A stretch of DNA of 53,417 nucleotides from Dehalococcoidia bacterium (GCA_030753265.1 JASMCQ010000113.1:1-53417), one strand, 5' to 3'; positions 31,996-41,289 are shown, counted from the first letter of the stretch. Numbers and translations are program-made. Notes: generated by a model from the letters alone, not told the origin.

Positions 31996-34019
31996 CTTAT
32001 TATCAGCCTCAGGGCTTCCAGGGAGCCGGCATCGTAAAAACCGGCGCGGACCCGCTGGCCGGCCTGCAAGTCGCTGAATTGGGAGTTGGCGTTCCCCCGG
32101 AGACTGATCCGGGTGAGGATGGGCTCCGTGACGAGCAGCCGCACCGGGTCACCCCGGCGAGGGGTGATGGTGATGGTGAACCGGTTTTCGTCGACATCGG
32201 TGATCTCCCCCGATATCCGTAGCGCCTTGGGGGGCCCAAGCACCAGCCGCACCGCCTCGGTTGAGATCGGGTCGTAGGCGCCGGAAAGGACCCTCTGGCC
32301 CGCCGCCAGGTCGCCGGCCGCCACGGGCTTGCCTTGGCTGACGATCTGCGTGCCGTCGGTGACCAGCAGGCTGACCAGTTCCAGCCAGTTGTTGGTCAAC
32401 GTCACGCGGGTCGCCCCGCTCGGCGCCAGAGCAACTCCCCGGATGGTGCCGTGCACCGGCGCGCTCCGGACCGACCTCAAGCTCAGCAGCACCAAGTCTC
32501 CCGCCGCGCCCCCACTCCCCTCAGGTCCCACCCGGTAGCGGGTATTGGACCGGACCAGGTCACCCAGGCGGACCTGGTTGATGCTCACCCGGCGGCCGTC
32601 GCGCCGGATTATCGTCTCCTCGGTGCGGTTGAAGGCCCGCACCGCGCCGTTGGGAGAGAGGACCGAGACGTTGCCGGGCATGGTCTTGGGGATAAAGCTC
32701 CGAACCACACCGGATACAGTTGCCTCGGACGGCTGGAGGTCATGGGTATCCAACTCGATGACGGAGGATGACCCCGGGTCGAAGCTGACCGCCACGACGG
32801 CGCCCACGAGGGTCGAGACCTCCACGGGATTCCCGCCGTCCATGATTACGCTGTCGCCGGAAACCGTCAGCTCTTTCGTGTTGCCGTTTGCCTGGTTTCG
32901 AATGGTGACAACGGCGGAACCGGCCGCCGCGTCAAACCCGGTGATGGTTCCGGTTATCTCTCCTCGCTGGACTATGGCGAGAAGGGCGCCGGCGGGTCCG
33001 GCCCGCAAGGTTTCGCCCAGCAGGACCAGGACCCGGCTGGCCGACCCGGTCTCGACGTCATACCGGACCGTTACCCGGCTGGCCAGGTCCAGTTGGCCAA
33101 ACCGGCCCTGGCGCCCCGGAATCTCGATGCTGGTGCCGCCGGTGATGTCTACCTCCACCGGCTCCAGGCCCCGGGGGCTGACGGTCACCCGGCGGCTTGC
33201 TGCGTCGATGGCGGTTATGATGCCCGTCGCCTCGGCCTTGGGCGTGCCGGCGTTGGATCGGGAAAACGCGGAGGCGTAGGTCCCCATCACCGATTCCAGC
33301 TCCTCCCGGGTCCGGCCTCTGAGGGAAGGCGACAGCTGCTGGGACGCCTTTTCCAGGGTGGTCAGGTGGCGGACGCTGTTCTCAGCGAGCCGCCGGCGCA
33401 ACGAGGCCAAGACGGCGGTGGCGTTGGCCTGGCGGGCCTGAGTCAAAGCAGATTCGATCCGCTCGAGGCTGTCGACGGCCCGATCCAATCCGGTAATCAG
33501 CAGGCCACCGGTGCTAAAGTCCTGCTCCACGACGGCGGTTACCAACTCTCCCACACGGAGGCCCGGAGTGTCACCCAGGGCCGGGGCCGACAACTGGTCG
33601 CCTTCCTGGTCCTGGATACCTATGGTGCCATCGTCGCCCAGCGAGGTCACCACCCCTGAAAAATGGCCCGTTCGTACCGGCAAAGGGGTCCGGACCAGTA
33701 TGCTCAGGGCCTGGCCGCCGGAGGCCAGCACCGCTACCGGGTCGCCGATATTGATGGAATCCACCGTGGCCGACTCCCAGCCTGGTATGCGGACAATTGT
33801 GCCGGAGGTGGCGGTAAGTTCCACCGGACCCGAGGCGCTGTCCAGCGTGATGTCCGTCTCTCCGGCGACGGCCCTGGGATGGTCTGCCGACACCCTGGAC
33901 ACCGTGCCGAACAAACCCTGTTGGCCCGATTGACTGAGACCGCCCGCGGCCATCGCCACTCTAGGCGTTATCCCCAACAAGAGCCCGGTGAACAGCGCCA
34001 GGACCGCTAGTTTCAGCAT
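31992..34019 (-). CDS. Exported protein with repeated DUF5666-like beta domains
   Basis: This ~675-residue protein has a signal peptide (MLKLAVLALFTGLLLGITPR followed by VAMAAGG, likely cleavage after AMA). The mature part is built of repeated small beta domains of the DUF5666 type, each resembling 'G-x-[IV]-x-x-[IV]-D-x-x-[SG]-x-x-[IV]-T-[IV]' (for example ATGIITAIDAASRRVTVSPR; GEITGTITGFDAAAGSAVVT; RISGEITDVDENRFTITITP). A helical stretch near residues 180-260 separates repeats. A GTG at 34040 would add seven residues and is coupled to the stop of the upstream lipoprotein; the ATG at 34019 gives a cleaner signal peptide. Function unknown; likely on the cell surface. Confidence 0.75.
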   Translation of the reverse strand: MLKLAVLALFTGLLLGITPRVAMAAGGLSQSGQQGLFGTVSRVSADHPRAVAGETDITLDSASGPVELTATSGTIVRIPGWESATVDSINIGDPVAVLASGGQALSILVRTPLPVRTGHFSGVVTSLGDDGTIGIQDQEGDQLSAPALGDTPGLRVGELVTAVVEQDFSTGGLLITGLDRAVDSLERIESALTQARQANATAVLASLRRRLAENSVRHLTTLEKASQQLSPSLRGRTREELESVMGTYASAFSRSNAGTPKAEATGIITAIDAASRRVTVSPRGLEPVEVDITGGTSIEIPGRQGRFGQLDLASRVTVRYDVETGSASRVLVLLGETLRAGPAGALLAIVQRGEITGTITGFDAAAGSAVVTIRNQANGNTKELTVSGDSVIMDGGNPVEVSTLVGAVVAVSFDPGSSSVIELDTHDLQPSEATVSGVVRSFIPKTMPGNVSVLSPNGAVRAFNRTEETIIRRDGRRVSINQVRLGDLVRSNTRYRVGPEGSGGAAGDLVLLSLRSVRSAPVHGTIRGVALAPSGATRVTLTNNWLELVSLLVTDGTQIVSQGKPVAAGDLAAGQRVLSGAYDPISTEAVRLVLGPPKALRISGEITDVDENRFTITITPRRGDPVRLLVTEPILTRISLRGNANSQFSDLQAGQRVRAGFYDAGSLEALRLIIS

Positions 34020-34041
34020 ACTCAGGTTTCCTCTAGGCACG

Positions 34042-34587
34042 TCAAGGAATGAAGATTACCGTTCGGACCACCGACCGTCGCTCGCCGGCCACCGACGTGG
34101 CGATGACCTCGATCGACATTGGATTCTCCTGTAGAGATATCGGCAGGTCGATGGTAAAACGGCCCTGACTGTCGGGCGTGACCAGGATCCCATTGACGCT
34201 GACCGTGGCGTCGGGTGAGGTCAGTCCCGCCACTTTGACCGAACCGGAGGTCACCACTGCGTCTCCCAAGGGAGACGTAACCTCAAGTCCCAGCTCCGCG
34301 GCCTGAGGGATAAGGGTCGGGCCAGGCGTGGGAACCGGGCTGGCGGCCGGCGGCGAAGGCGTCGAAAGGGGCCGGGCAGTAGGGGTAGGTGCAGGAGCCG
34401 TCGCGGTAGCGGGTGCGCTGGTCGGCGCGGTAGTTGCCGTGGGCGAAAGGGTCGAAGCGGGCCCGGCAGTTGCCACTTGGGTGGGTGTCGCTTCCTCGCC
34501 GCCGCACGCTATCAACAAGCCCATCAAGACGGCGAAGCCAAGCGCCGCTATCCGGGTCTTTCTTCGCCAATAGAGTGGAACGGTCAT
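34042..34587 (-). CDS. Lipoprotein with Thr/Pro/Ala-rich linker and Ig-like domain
   Basis: This 181-residue protein starts with a basic N-terminus and hydrophobic run ending in the lipobox LIAC near residue 28, so it is probably lipid-anchored. A low-complexity linker rich in Thr, Pro and Ala covers about residues 33-95. The C-terminal ~80 residues form an Ig-like domain (LEVTSPLGDAVVTSGSVKVA, SPDATVSVNGILVTPDSQGR) of the type found in surface proteins. The stop (TGA) lies one base upstream of a possible GTG start of the DUF5666 protein, indicating a coupled pair. Function unknown. Confidence 0.78.
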   Translation of the reverse strand: MTVPLYWRRKTRIAALGFAVLMGLLIACGGEEATPTQVATAGPASTLSPTATTAPTSAPATATAPAPTPTARPLSTPSPPAASPVPTPGPTLIPQAAELGLEVTSPLGDAVVTSGSVKVAGLTSPDATVSVNGILVTPDSQGRFTIDLPISLQENPMSIEVIATSVAGERRSVVRTVIFIP

Positions 34588-34783
34588 CTCCTATCTCCGG
34601 CGGCAGGCCCACCGGCCGATGCCGGCCCTCCGCAGCCTGCGCGCGCCACCGTTTCGTGGCATCCGCCCCGCTAGTATATAGGGTTCGGCTGCTGTTCCAT
34701 AGCTGCTAACCGCGCGGGTTGTGTTAAAATCATTGGCCCAAGGGTAGAATGATCTTTCCAAGAAAGGTGGAACTGGACGGCCC

Positions 34784-35434
34784 ATGAACGTCATGGTCCG
34801 GCGCTTGCGTGCCGAAGATATCACCCAGGTTGTCGAGATCGAGAAAGAGGCTTTTTCCCCTCTCTGGACGAGCACCCCCTTCAAACGGGACCTCAACAAC
34901 CGCTACGCCAGCTACCTGGTGGCCTGCATCGACCCGGAGACCACGGACCCGGCTCCCTCGGAAGCCGAAACCGGGCGGGATGCCTCCTACCCCTGGGGCA
35001 ATCTGCTCCGCGGCGTCGGGAATCTCGTGCGCCGGGGACGGTCCGGCGGTACCCAGGCCTCATCGCTGGCCGGGTACGTAAGCGTCTGGTATCAGGGGGA
35101 TGAGGCTCATATCACCGAGATCGCAGTGCGAGAGGAACTCCGGGGCCGGGGCATCGGCGAGCTTCTGCTCATCGGCTCGCTCCGGGCGGCGGTGGAGTAC
35201 GGCTCCAGGGTGATGACGCTAGAGGCTCGGGTCTCGAACTTCGTCGCTCAAAAGCTGTACGAGAAATACGGATTCGAGGAAGTGGGTCTTCGGAGGGCCT
35301 ACTACTCCGATAACCGGGAAGACGCGGTTATAATGACGACCTGCCCCATCGAAACCGAAGAGTACGATCAGAAATTCCAAGATTTGCAGGACATCTACCG
35401 GTCCCGTTGGGGGGAGATCCAAATCGACGCCTGA
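34784..35434 (+). CDS. rimI: GNAT acetyltransferase, RimI-like, with internal insertion
   Basis: This 216-residue protein has the GNAT fold and resembles RimI, which acetylates the N-terminus of ribosomal protein S18. The N-terminal part (VRRLRAEDITQVVEIEKEAF) and the acetyl-CoA motif A (ITEIAVREELRGRGIGELLL) are clear, followed by LEARVSNFVAQKLYEKYGFE typical of RimI. An insertion of ~40 residues (about 52-93) between the first strands and a C-terminal extension make it longer than RimI (~150). The GNAT assignment is firm; the S18 substrate is only likely. Confidence 0.85.
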   Translation: MNVMVRRLRAEDITQVVEIEKEAFSPLWTSTPFKRDLNNRYASYLVACIDPETTDPAPSEAETGRDASYPWGNLLRGVGNLVRRGRSGGTQASSLAGYVSVWYQGDEAHITEIAVREELRGRGIGELLLIGSLRAAVEYGSRVMTLEARVSNFVAQKLYEKYGFEEVGLRRAYYSDNREDAVIMTTCPIETEEYDQKFQDLQDIYRSRWGEIQIDA

Positions 35435-35560
35435 GCCGGCTCCCGAGAGCCCAGAAATCCTCGGACGTACCGGGGTTCCGGTCAGCGCGCTGCCTTATTC
35501 TCAGCCCACGCCGGCTGGACAACGGACCGGCCCTGATTTCCTAAACCCGCGCGAATAATG

Positions 35561-35589
35561 TTGACCACCACAATTCTCATTGGTAGAAT
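35561..35589 (+). promoter_or_regulatory. Sigma-70-type promoter for the coaE operon
   Basis: TTGACC (35561-35566), a 17-bp spacer, and TAGAAT (35584-35589) make one of the best promoter matches in the window, about 95 nt upstream of coaE. Confidence 0.65.
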
Positions 35590-35614
35590 GGCTCAGTTGT
35601 TGGAGAGCCGAATA

Positions 35615-35649
35615 GGCCGGACAAAGCCCGCCGTGGGCTTATTCCGGCC
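35615..35649 (+). promoter_or_regulatory. Nested leader hairpin upstream of coaE
   Basis: Outer arms GGCCGGA (35615-35621) / TCCGGCC (35643-35649) enclose an inner stem AAGCCC (35624-35629) / GGGCTT (35635-35640). It starts about 25 nt into the predicted transcript. No T-tract follows, so it is not a simple terminator; a regulatory role is possible but unproven. Confidence 0.4.
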
Positions 35650-35687
35650 GGCACAAGGGAGGCCAGGGTGCAATTTCCGGTGAAAGC

Positions 35688-36299
35688 ATGTTAGTCATTG
35701 GGTTGACCGGTAGCATCGGATCCGGCAAGAGCGTAGTGTCCGAATTGATGCAAGGCTTGGGCGCGGTCTTGATCAACGCCGACCTGGTTGGCCACGAAGC
35801 GTACCTCCCGAACTCCGAAGGTTTGCGCGCGGTCGTAGAGGCTTTTGGGGAAGAAATACTCCAGGACAGCGGCGAGATCGACCGCCGGAAATTAGGCGGC
35901 ATCGTATTCTCAGACCCGGAGCGGCTGGCCGAGTTGAACCGGATCATGCACCCGCGAATTGCGGCTATGATAGTGGACAAACTCGATGACTTGCGCTCCG
36001 GGGAGGTCCAGGTGGCGGTGGTGGAAGCGGCGATACTGTTGGAAGCGGGGTGGGACTCGCTGGTGGAAGAAATCTGGGCCACCGACTCTCCCGTCGATGT
36101 TGTAATTCAGCGGCTCCAGGCCAGGAATGGGATGAGCGAAGAAGAAGTGCTCAAACGCCTGGGTTCCCAAATGGACCGGTCGGAGCGGTTAGCCCTCGTC
36201 GACGTGGTCGTGGATAATTCCGGAGACATGGCCCAACTGGAGAAAACAATCAACAGCCTGTGGGACAGCAGAGTCAAAAAAAGGATAGCACACGCATAA
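35688..36299 (+). CDS. coaE: Dephospho-CoA kinase
   Basis: CoaE phosphorylates dephospho-CoA in the last step of coenzyme A synthesis. The 203-residue protein has the P-loop GLTGSIGSGKSVVS (residues ~5-18), the substrate-binding INADLVGHEAY, and the LID-domain segment RLQARNGMSEEEVLKRLGSQ. The last base of its TAA stop is the first of the next gene's ATG. A CoA-pyrophosphatase-type Nudix gene stands two genes downstream, a possible functional link. Confidence 0.95.
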   Translation: MLVIGLTGSIGSGKSVVSELMQGLGAVLINADLVGHEAYLPNSEGLRAVVEAFGEEILQDSGEIDRRKLGGIVFSDPERLAELNRIMHPRIAAMIVDKLDDLRSGEVQVAVVEAAILLEAGWDSLVEEIWATDSPVDVVIQRLQARNGMSEEEVLKRLGSQMDRSERLALVDVVVDNSGDMAQLEKTINSLWDSRVKKRIAHA

Positions 36300-37192
36300 T
36301 GGTAAAGACCGTCGACCCGACTTACAAAGAGTACGCAATCGAGGAGTTCCTGGTTCGCAGCGAGCCATACTACCGCACGGTGGGGGACGAACTCGAGCTG
36401 TTCACCGCGGCCTATAATCAGCACATTCCGGTGTTGCTGAAGGGGCCCACGGGCTGCGGCAAGACCCGCTTCGTGGAGTACATGGCCTGGAGACTGGGCC
36501 GGCCAATCACGACGGTCAAGGGAAAAAACAGACAAGAGGTCCGGGAAGGAGAGGTCCGGGTCCCGTTGGTCACCATCGCCTGCCACGAGGACCTCACCGC
36601 CAGCGACCTGGTGGGCCGGTACCTTTTGGACGCCGAGGGCACCCGCTGGATCGACGGACCGATGACCCGCGCGGTCAAAACGGGGGCCATCCTTTACTTG
36701 GACGAAGTCGTGGAGGCGCGGAAAGACACCACCGTGCTGATCCACCCCCTCACCGACCACCGGCGAATCTTGCCGGTGGAGAAGACAGGATCGATCATCG
36801 AAGCCGACGACCGCTTCCTCCTTTGCATCTCCTATAACCCCGGTTATCAGAGCGCATTGAAAGACCTGAAGCACAGCACCCGGCAGCGGTTCATCTCTAT
36901 CGAGTTCAACTATCCCCCCAGGGACATCGAAGCTGAGATCATCCGGCAGGAGAGCGGCTGCGGCGTGGCGGAAGCCGACGCCCTGGCGAAGCTCGGCGAG
37001 AAGATACGCAACCTGCAGGAGCACGGCCTCCAGGAAGGGGCCAGCACCCGGCTGCTCATCTACGCCGCCCGTCTCATGTCCGAGGGTATCGAGGCTCGCC
37101 GGGCTTGCCAGGTGGCGATCGTGTGGACCTTGACCGACGAGGTGGAGTTGCAGCGGAGTATTGAAGAGGTGGTTTCCTCCATCTTCGAGTAG
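36299..37192 (+). CDS. MoxR-type AAA+ ATPase, CbbQ/NirQ/NorQ family
   Basis: This 297-residue AAA+ ATPase has Walker A at residues 49-56 (GPTGCGKT), Walker B in AILYLDEVVEARKD, sensor 1 near FLLCISYNP, and an arginine-finger region in KHSTRQRFISIEF. The C-terminal CbbQ-type domain includes STRLLIYAARLM. Relatives CbbQ and NorQ act with a large VWA-domain partner (CbbO, NorD) to remodel Rubisco or insert metal into NO reductase. A giant VWA protein two genes downstream fits that pairing. I start at ATG 36299, overlapping the coaE stop by one base; earlier starts inside coaE are unlikely. Its client is not evident. Confidence 0.9.
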   Translation: MVKTVDPTYKEYAIEEFLVRSEPYYRTVGDELELFTAAYNQHIPVLLKGPTGCGKTRFVEYMAWRLGRPITTVKGKNRQEVREGEVRVPLVTIACHEDLTASDLVGRYLLDAEGTRWIDGPMTRAVKTGAILYLDEVVEARKDTTVLIHPLTDHRRILPVEKTGSIIEADDRFLLCISYNPGYQSALKDLKHSTRQRFISIEFNYPPRDIEAEIIRQESGCGVAEADALAKLGEKIRNLQEHGLQEGASTRLLIYAARLMSEGIEARRACQVAIVWTLTDEVELQRSIEEVVSSIFE

Positions 37193-37200
37193 AGGTTTGC

Positions 37201-37788
37201 ATGGCCTTATCCCCTCCGGACGCCGTCCGAAAGATGTTGGCAAGCCGGGTTTCACAATCTGTTGCCGGCGCCTCTTTGACACCAGCCGCGGTGCTGTTGT
37301 TGCTCTACCCAAAGGATGGCGAATACTGCATCCTGCTCAACAAGCGCTCCGAGCAGGTGGAGTACCATAAGGGTGAAATTTCTTTCCCCGGCGGGGTCCG
37401 GGACCCGGAAGACAACGATTTCCTCGACACCGCCCTTCGGGAGACGGAAGAGGAGATGGGAATCAACCGGGCCGACGTCACCGTCCTGGGCGAGTTGGAC
37501 GAAGTCACCACCCGAAGCCATTTTCGCGTAAAGGTCTTCGTCGGCGAAATTCGTCCTGCCTACCCGTTCAAACCCAGCGCCGTCGAGATCGCCGAGGTGC
37601 TGGAGGTCCCCATCTCTTCGTTGCAGGATCCGGCCAACCTCCGCGTGGAAACCCGCTGGGATAAGGGCACCCTGGTCACCAACTACGCCTACACCTATAA
37701 TGAACACCTGGTGTTCGGCGCTACGGCAAAGATCCTGCAACAATTCCTGGAACTTTTGGCGGACGGCCTAGAAAAGGGGGAACACTGA
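37201..37788 (+). CDS. Nudix hydrolase, CoA pyrophosphatase-like (NudL family)
   Basis: This 195-residue Nudix protein carries both the Nudix box (SFPGGVRDPEDNDFLDTALR then ETEEEMGI) and the preceding ILLNKRSEQVEYHKGEISFP that marks CoA pyrophosphatases, which split CoA or CoA derivatives to phosphopantetheine and 3',5'-ADP. ATG 37201 follows AGAGG. It lies 8 nt after the MoxR gene and 1 nt before the VWA gene, so the three are co-transcribed with coaE upstream. Confidence 0.88.
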   Translation: MALSPPDAVRKMLASRVSQSVAGASLTPAAVLLLLYPKDGEYCILLNKRSEQVEYHKGEISFPGGVRDPEDNDFLDTALRETEEEMGINRADVTVLGELDEVTTRSHFRVKVFVGEIRPAYPFKPSAVEIAEVLEVPISSLQDPANLRVETRWDKGTLVTNYAYTYNEHLVFGATAKILQQFLELLADGLEKGEH

Positions 37789-37789
37789 G

Positions 37790-40700
37790 TTGAGTACGGC
37801 TCCTCTGGCGGAGATTGAGAAGGAACTCGCCAAGCTCCCCCCGGCAGTCTTGGAAGCTTGCAATGATGCCACGCCTTCGCTCGAATCGGCTTTCGGCGGA
37901 GAAGAGTTAACCCTGTGGGCCAAGGAAGGACTGTCTATCGGGCTCCAGACGGTCCGCTCCTGGGAATCCGCGGTCGAGTACTACCGGGCCAGCCCAGAGG
38001 TGGCCCGTTTCCTCTCGTTCCCCTCTTTCATGCAGTGGGCCCGGTGCGGCACCTATTTGGCCCAAGACTCCCCCACCCTGGCGGTCGCCTTCTTCCGCGC
38101 CAGCTCGTCCATCGTGCCCAACCTGCGGCCTCAGTACATTCCTCGCTGGGCTGGGCTGGGCCGAAGCCTGTATAAGGGCACCTGGAAGTCCAGCACCCTG
38201 GCCGCCAAGTTCTTCGAGGTCAGCCCGGACTTGATCCGTAGCCTGCCCTTCTGGGACGTGGAGGTGTTCGCTTCCCTCATCGAAGCCCTCTCCTACAAGT
38301 CCTACGACGTGGCCGGAGAATGTCTGCTTCTGGGCCGGGATGTCCTGCCCGCCATGGGGCGGGAGCGGGAGCCCTTCCTGTCCATGTCACGCGCCTTGAT
38401 CGACAGTAGCTGGCGGGAGGTCAAGACCTGCCTGGAGATGGTGCCCCGCGCCTTACAGCAGGTCGACGAGGGCCAGACGGGCCGCTTCCTCAAGCTTGGG
38501 GAGCGGCTGGCCAAGGTGGGAATGCGGGACACCTCTCGCTTCCTGGCGGACGGCACCTTGGCCTTGAGCCGCGTCCCTCAAGGGTCCCAGGGCTATGTCC
38601 TGGACCTGTGCGAGACGCTGCTGGCGGTTTCTCCCGACGCGGTCCCTCCCTTCCTGAAGAGCTTGACCGACGTCCTGGACCGCATCACGGTCAACCAACT
38701 CGACAGCTGGTTCCAACGCGGCGTCGGGCTGCTGAAGGAGAACCCGGAGAGCGGCATCGCCTTCTTCAAGATAGAGTCCAACACCTCTGAAGCCTTGCTG
38801 GAAACCCTGTCCTCAAGCCTGGAGCTAGAGCGGGTTAAAGGCATTATCCGCCTGTACTGCCGGGCCCTCTCCGGCTCCGCGGTGGAGATATTCAACACCC
38901 ACGAGCTGGTCAGCAAGAACATCGGTTGGGTGGATGAAGACTCGGCTTCAACCGACGGTACCAAAGTGTTCTTGCCGCCGGTGGTGGACCACTACGCTGA
39001 CAAGCAGGAGAACTTCTCCTGGTTTAAAGTGGTCTCTACCCACCAGGTGGGCCACTTGGAGTTCGGTAGTTTCCTCTTCGATTTCGATTCCCCGGCCACC
39101 CAGTTTACCGACCGTCGCTTCGATCTGGAATCCGGGACGAAGGAGCTGCCGGCGGCCCCGGGGCAGGCGGAGGGCGAAGCCGAAGCCGAAGCCGAAGCGA
39201 CTGATCCCCTCACCTCCATCGGGCGCTTTTTGCACCTGTTCGAGAACCGGCGCCTGGCCTTCGACATTTTTACGGTGCTGGAGGACTGTCGCCTGGATTA
39301 CCGCATCAGCGTGGAATACCCCGGCATCCGGAAGTCGGCCGGCAAGGTCCAGTCCGAGGCGTTGGCCACCCGCCCCAAGATACAGGAAATGGCCCTCCAA
39401 GAGGCCATGGTGGAGCTACTGGTTCACATGAGCCTGGAGCAGTTCACCGGCCTGCCCGTGCCCAAAGAGTACGAAGACGCCGCGATCATGCTGTCCCGCA
39501 TCCTGCACCAACTGCGGACGGCCCTGGCAACGGTGGAAGACACCGGGGAGGCCACCCTTCGGGCCTACGAGATTATCTCCCGCATTCAGAACGAGACCCA
39601 GCCGGAAGACCAGTGGGAGGAGCAGGACCTGGAAGAGCCGGGCGATTTCTCCGAGGAAGACCTCCAGGCCCTCTTGGACCAGCTTCAAGCCGGCATGGAA
39701 GCCTCCGGGGAAGGCGGCGAAAGCCAGGACTATGAATCGTCGGAGCCGGTGGACTACCGAGGCGAATTCAAGCCTGAAATGGTCCAACTCCTGGCCAGAC
39801 TGCAGATGGACCCGAACCAGCAGGGTGAGAGCCAGCCTATCTCCCAGGAGATGCTGGAGCAACTGCTGCAGCAGAGTGCCGAGCTGGAGCTGGATGCCGA
39901 GCAGGGCGATATCGACTCCAGCATGACTATGTTCGCCCAGAACCTGATGAAAGAAGCCGGCACCCCTCCGCCCGATTCCAAGCCCGGACAGGGCTACGGC
40001 CCCCTGCTGCACGATGACGACCAGGGCGGCGAGCTGGAGCCCAAGGAACCCCAGACCTACGCCTATGACGAGTGGGATTTCCGGGCCGCCGACTACAAAC
40101 CCAGGTGGTGCATCGTCAAGGAGAAACTCGTAGAAGAAGGAGACTCGAACTTCTACAACGACTCCTTGAAAAATTACATGACCCTCTCGCACCACATCAA
40201 ACGCCAGTTCGAGTTGATAATGCCGGAGAGCTTCCGGAAGATCTACCGGCTGACCGATGGCGAGGACCTCGACCTGAACGCCGCCCTCGAGGCATGGGCC
40301 GACCTGCGAATGAAATTGCCTCCCGATGAAAAGATCTACTGGCAGCGCAACCGGGCGCGCCGAGACGTGGCCGTGGTGTTCCTGCTGGACATGAGCGCCT
40401 CCACCGCCGAGGCCATCGACGAAGGACGCCAGACCGTGGACGACCGGGACGCCCCGGACGACCCGGTTGAATACATGGTCTGGCTTCGCCGCCGCCGGGA
40501 AGGGCTGGTTCGCCGCAACTACAAACGCATCATCGATCTGGAGAAAGAGAGCACGGCCCTGCTGATCAACGCGCTGGAGTCCATCGGCGACACCTATGGA
40601 ATCTACGGCTTCTCCGGCTACGGCCGAGAGAACGTCGAGTTCTACGTCATCAAAGACATCAATGAGAGTTTCGGAGAAAAGATCAAGCGCCGGCTCGATA

Positions 40701-41050
40701 AGGTTACGCCCCTGCACGCGACTCGCATGGGGGCCGCCATCCGCCACGCCACCAGCAAGCTGGAGCACCAGGACGCCACCACCAAGATCATGTTCTTGAT
40801 CAGCGACGGGCGTCCCCAGGACCGGGGCTACAGCCGGGAAGGCGTGGAGAAAGAGTACGCGGTCCACGACACCCACATGGCCCTGATCGAGGCCAGGCGC
40901 AAGCAGATCGTCCCCTTCTGCCTCACGGTGGACAAGGCCGGGCATGACTATCTAAAGAGCATGTGCGGCGACATGGGGTACGAGGTGCTCGGCGATATCT
41001 GGGCCTTGCCCGAACGGCTGCCGATGCTCTACCGGAAGCTCACCTCGTAA
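37790..41050 (+). CDS. Giant VWA-domain protein, CbbO/NorD-like partner of MoxR ATPase
   Basis: This 1086-residue protein has an N-terminal helical region (residues ~1-400) of repeated ~35-residue units (for example SPEVARFLSFPSFMQWARCG and SPTLAVAFFRASSSIVPNLR). A middle acidic region follows (EGEAEAEAEATD near 465; PEDQWEEQDLEEPGDFSEED near 605). The C-terminal VWA domain has the MIDAS motif DMSAS (VVFLLDMSASTAEAID), the Thr in LHATRMGAAIRHA and ISDGRPQD. This is the architecture of CbbO/NorD. It starts with TTG at 37790, one base after the Nudix stop, with AAGGGGG upstream. It probably forms a metal-dependent bridge between the MoxR ATPase and a client protein; the client is unknown. Confidence 0.88.
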   Translation: MSTAPLAEIEKELAKLPPAVLEACNDATPSLESAFGGEELTLWAKEGLSIGLQTVRSWESAVEYYRASPEVARFLSFPSFMQWARCGTYLAQDSPTLAVAFFRASSSIVPNLRPQYIPRWAGLGRSLYKGTWKSSTLAAKFFEVSPDLIRSLPFWDVEVFASLIEALSYKSYDVAGECLLLGRDVLPAMGREREPFLSMSRALIDSSWREVKTCLEMVPRALQQVDEGQTGRFLKLGERLAKVGMRDTSRFLADGTLALSRVPQGSQGYVLDLCETLLAVSPDAVPPFLKSLTDVLDRITVNQLDSWFQRGVGLLKENPESGIAFFKIESNTSEALLETLSSSLELERVKGIIRLYCRALSGSAVEIFNTHELVSKNIGWVDEDSASTDGTKVFLPPVVDHYADKQENFSWFKVVSTHQVGHLEFGSFLFDFDSPATQFTDRRFDLESGTKELPAAPGQAEGEAEAEAEATDPLTSIGRFLHLFENRRLAFDIFTVLEDCRLDYRISVEYPGIRKSAGKVQSEALATRPKIQEMALQEAMVELLVHMSLEQFTGLPVPKEYEDAAIMLSRILHQLRTALATVEDTGEATLRAYEIISRIQNETQPEDQWEEQDLEEPGDFSEEDLQALLDQLQAGMEASGEGGESQDYESSEPVDYRGEFKPEMVQLLARLQMDPNQQGESQPISQEMLEQLLQQSAELELDAEQGDIDSSMTMFAQNLMKEAGTPPPDSKPGQGYGPLLHDDDQGGELEPKEPQTYAYDEWDFRAADYKPRWCIVKEKLVEEGDSNFYNDSLKNYMTLSHHIKRQFELIMPESFRKIYRLTDGEDLDLNAALEAWADLRMKLPPDEKIYWQRNRARRDVAVVFLLDMSASTAEAIDEGRQTVDDRDAPDDPVEYMVWLRRRREGLVRRNYKRIIDLEKESTALLINALESIGDTYGIYGFSGYGRENVEFYVIKDINESFGEKIKRRLDKVTPLHATRMGAAIRHATSKLEHQDATTKIMFLISDGRPQDRGYSREGVEKEYAVHDTHMALIEARRKQIVPFCLTVDKAGHDYLKSMCGDMGYEVLGDIWALPERLPMLYRKLTS

Positions 41051-41101
41051 TCTACTCGGCGTTCCGGCCCCGAGTGGTCGGTCCGCCGTTTCGACACGAT
41101 T

Positions 41102-41132
41102 TTCCGCCCCGCGTCCGGCAGCCGGGGCGGAA
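41102..41132 (+). terminator. Hairpin after the VWA gene, likely terminator
   Basis: TTCCGCCCCG (41102-41111) pairs perfectly with CGGGGCGGAA (41123-41132) about 50 nt after the stop. No long T-run follows, so termination strength is uncertain. Confidence 0.45.
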
Positions 41133-41289
41133 TCTCCCGGTTTCCCACCTGTTTCCAGCCTGCTTGCTTATTCCTGATGCATTGGACAAACTGATGACGG
41201 GTTCTAACGCCAAAACCTGAGAAACTGTATACTAACCAGCCTTGTAGCGTTCTGAGAGGTCTGGTATTTCGCAATTGGCCTGGCGCCCG

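Noticed and set aside
39416..40945. 509-residue open frame antisense to the VWA gene
   Set aside because: It is a compositional shadow of a GC-rich gene with clear VWA motifs; no ribosome site or recognisable domain.
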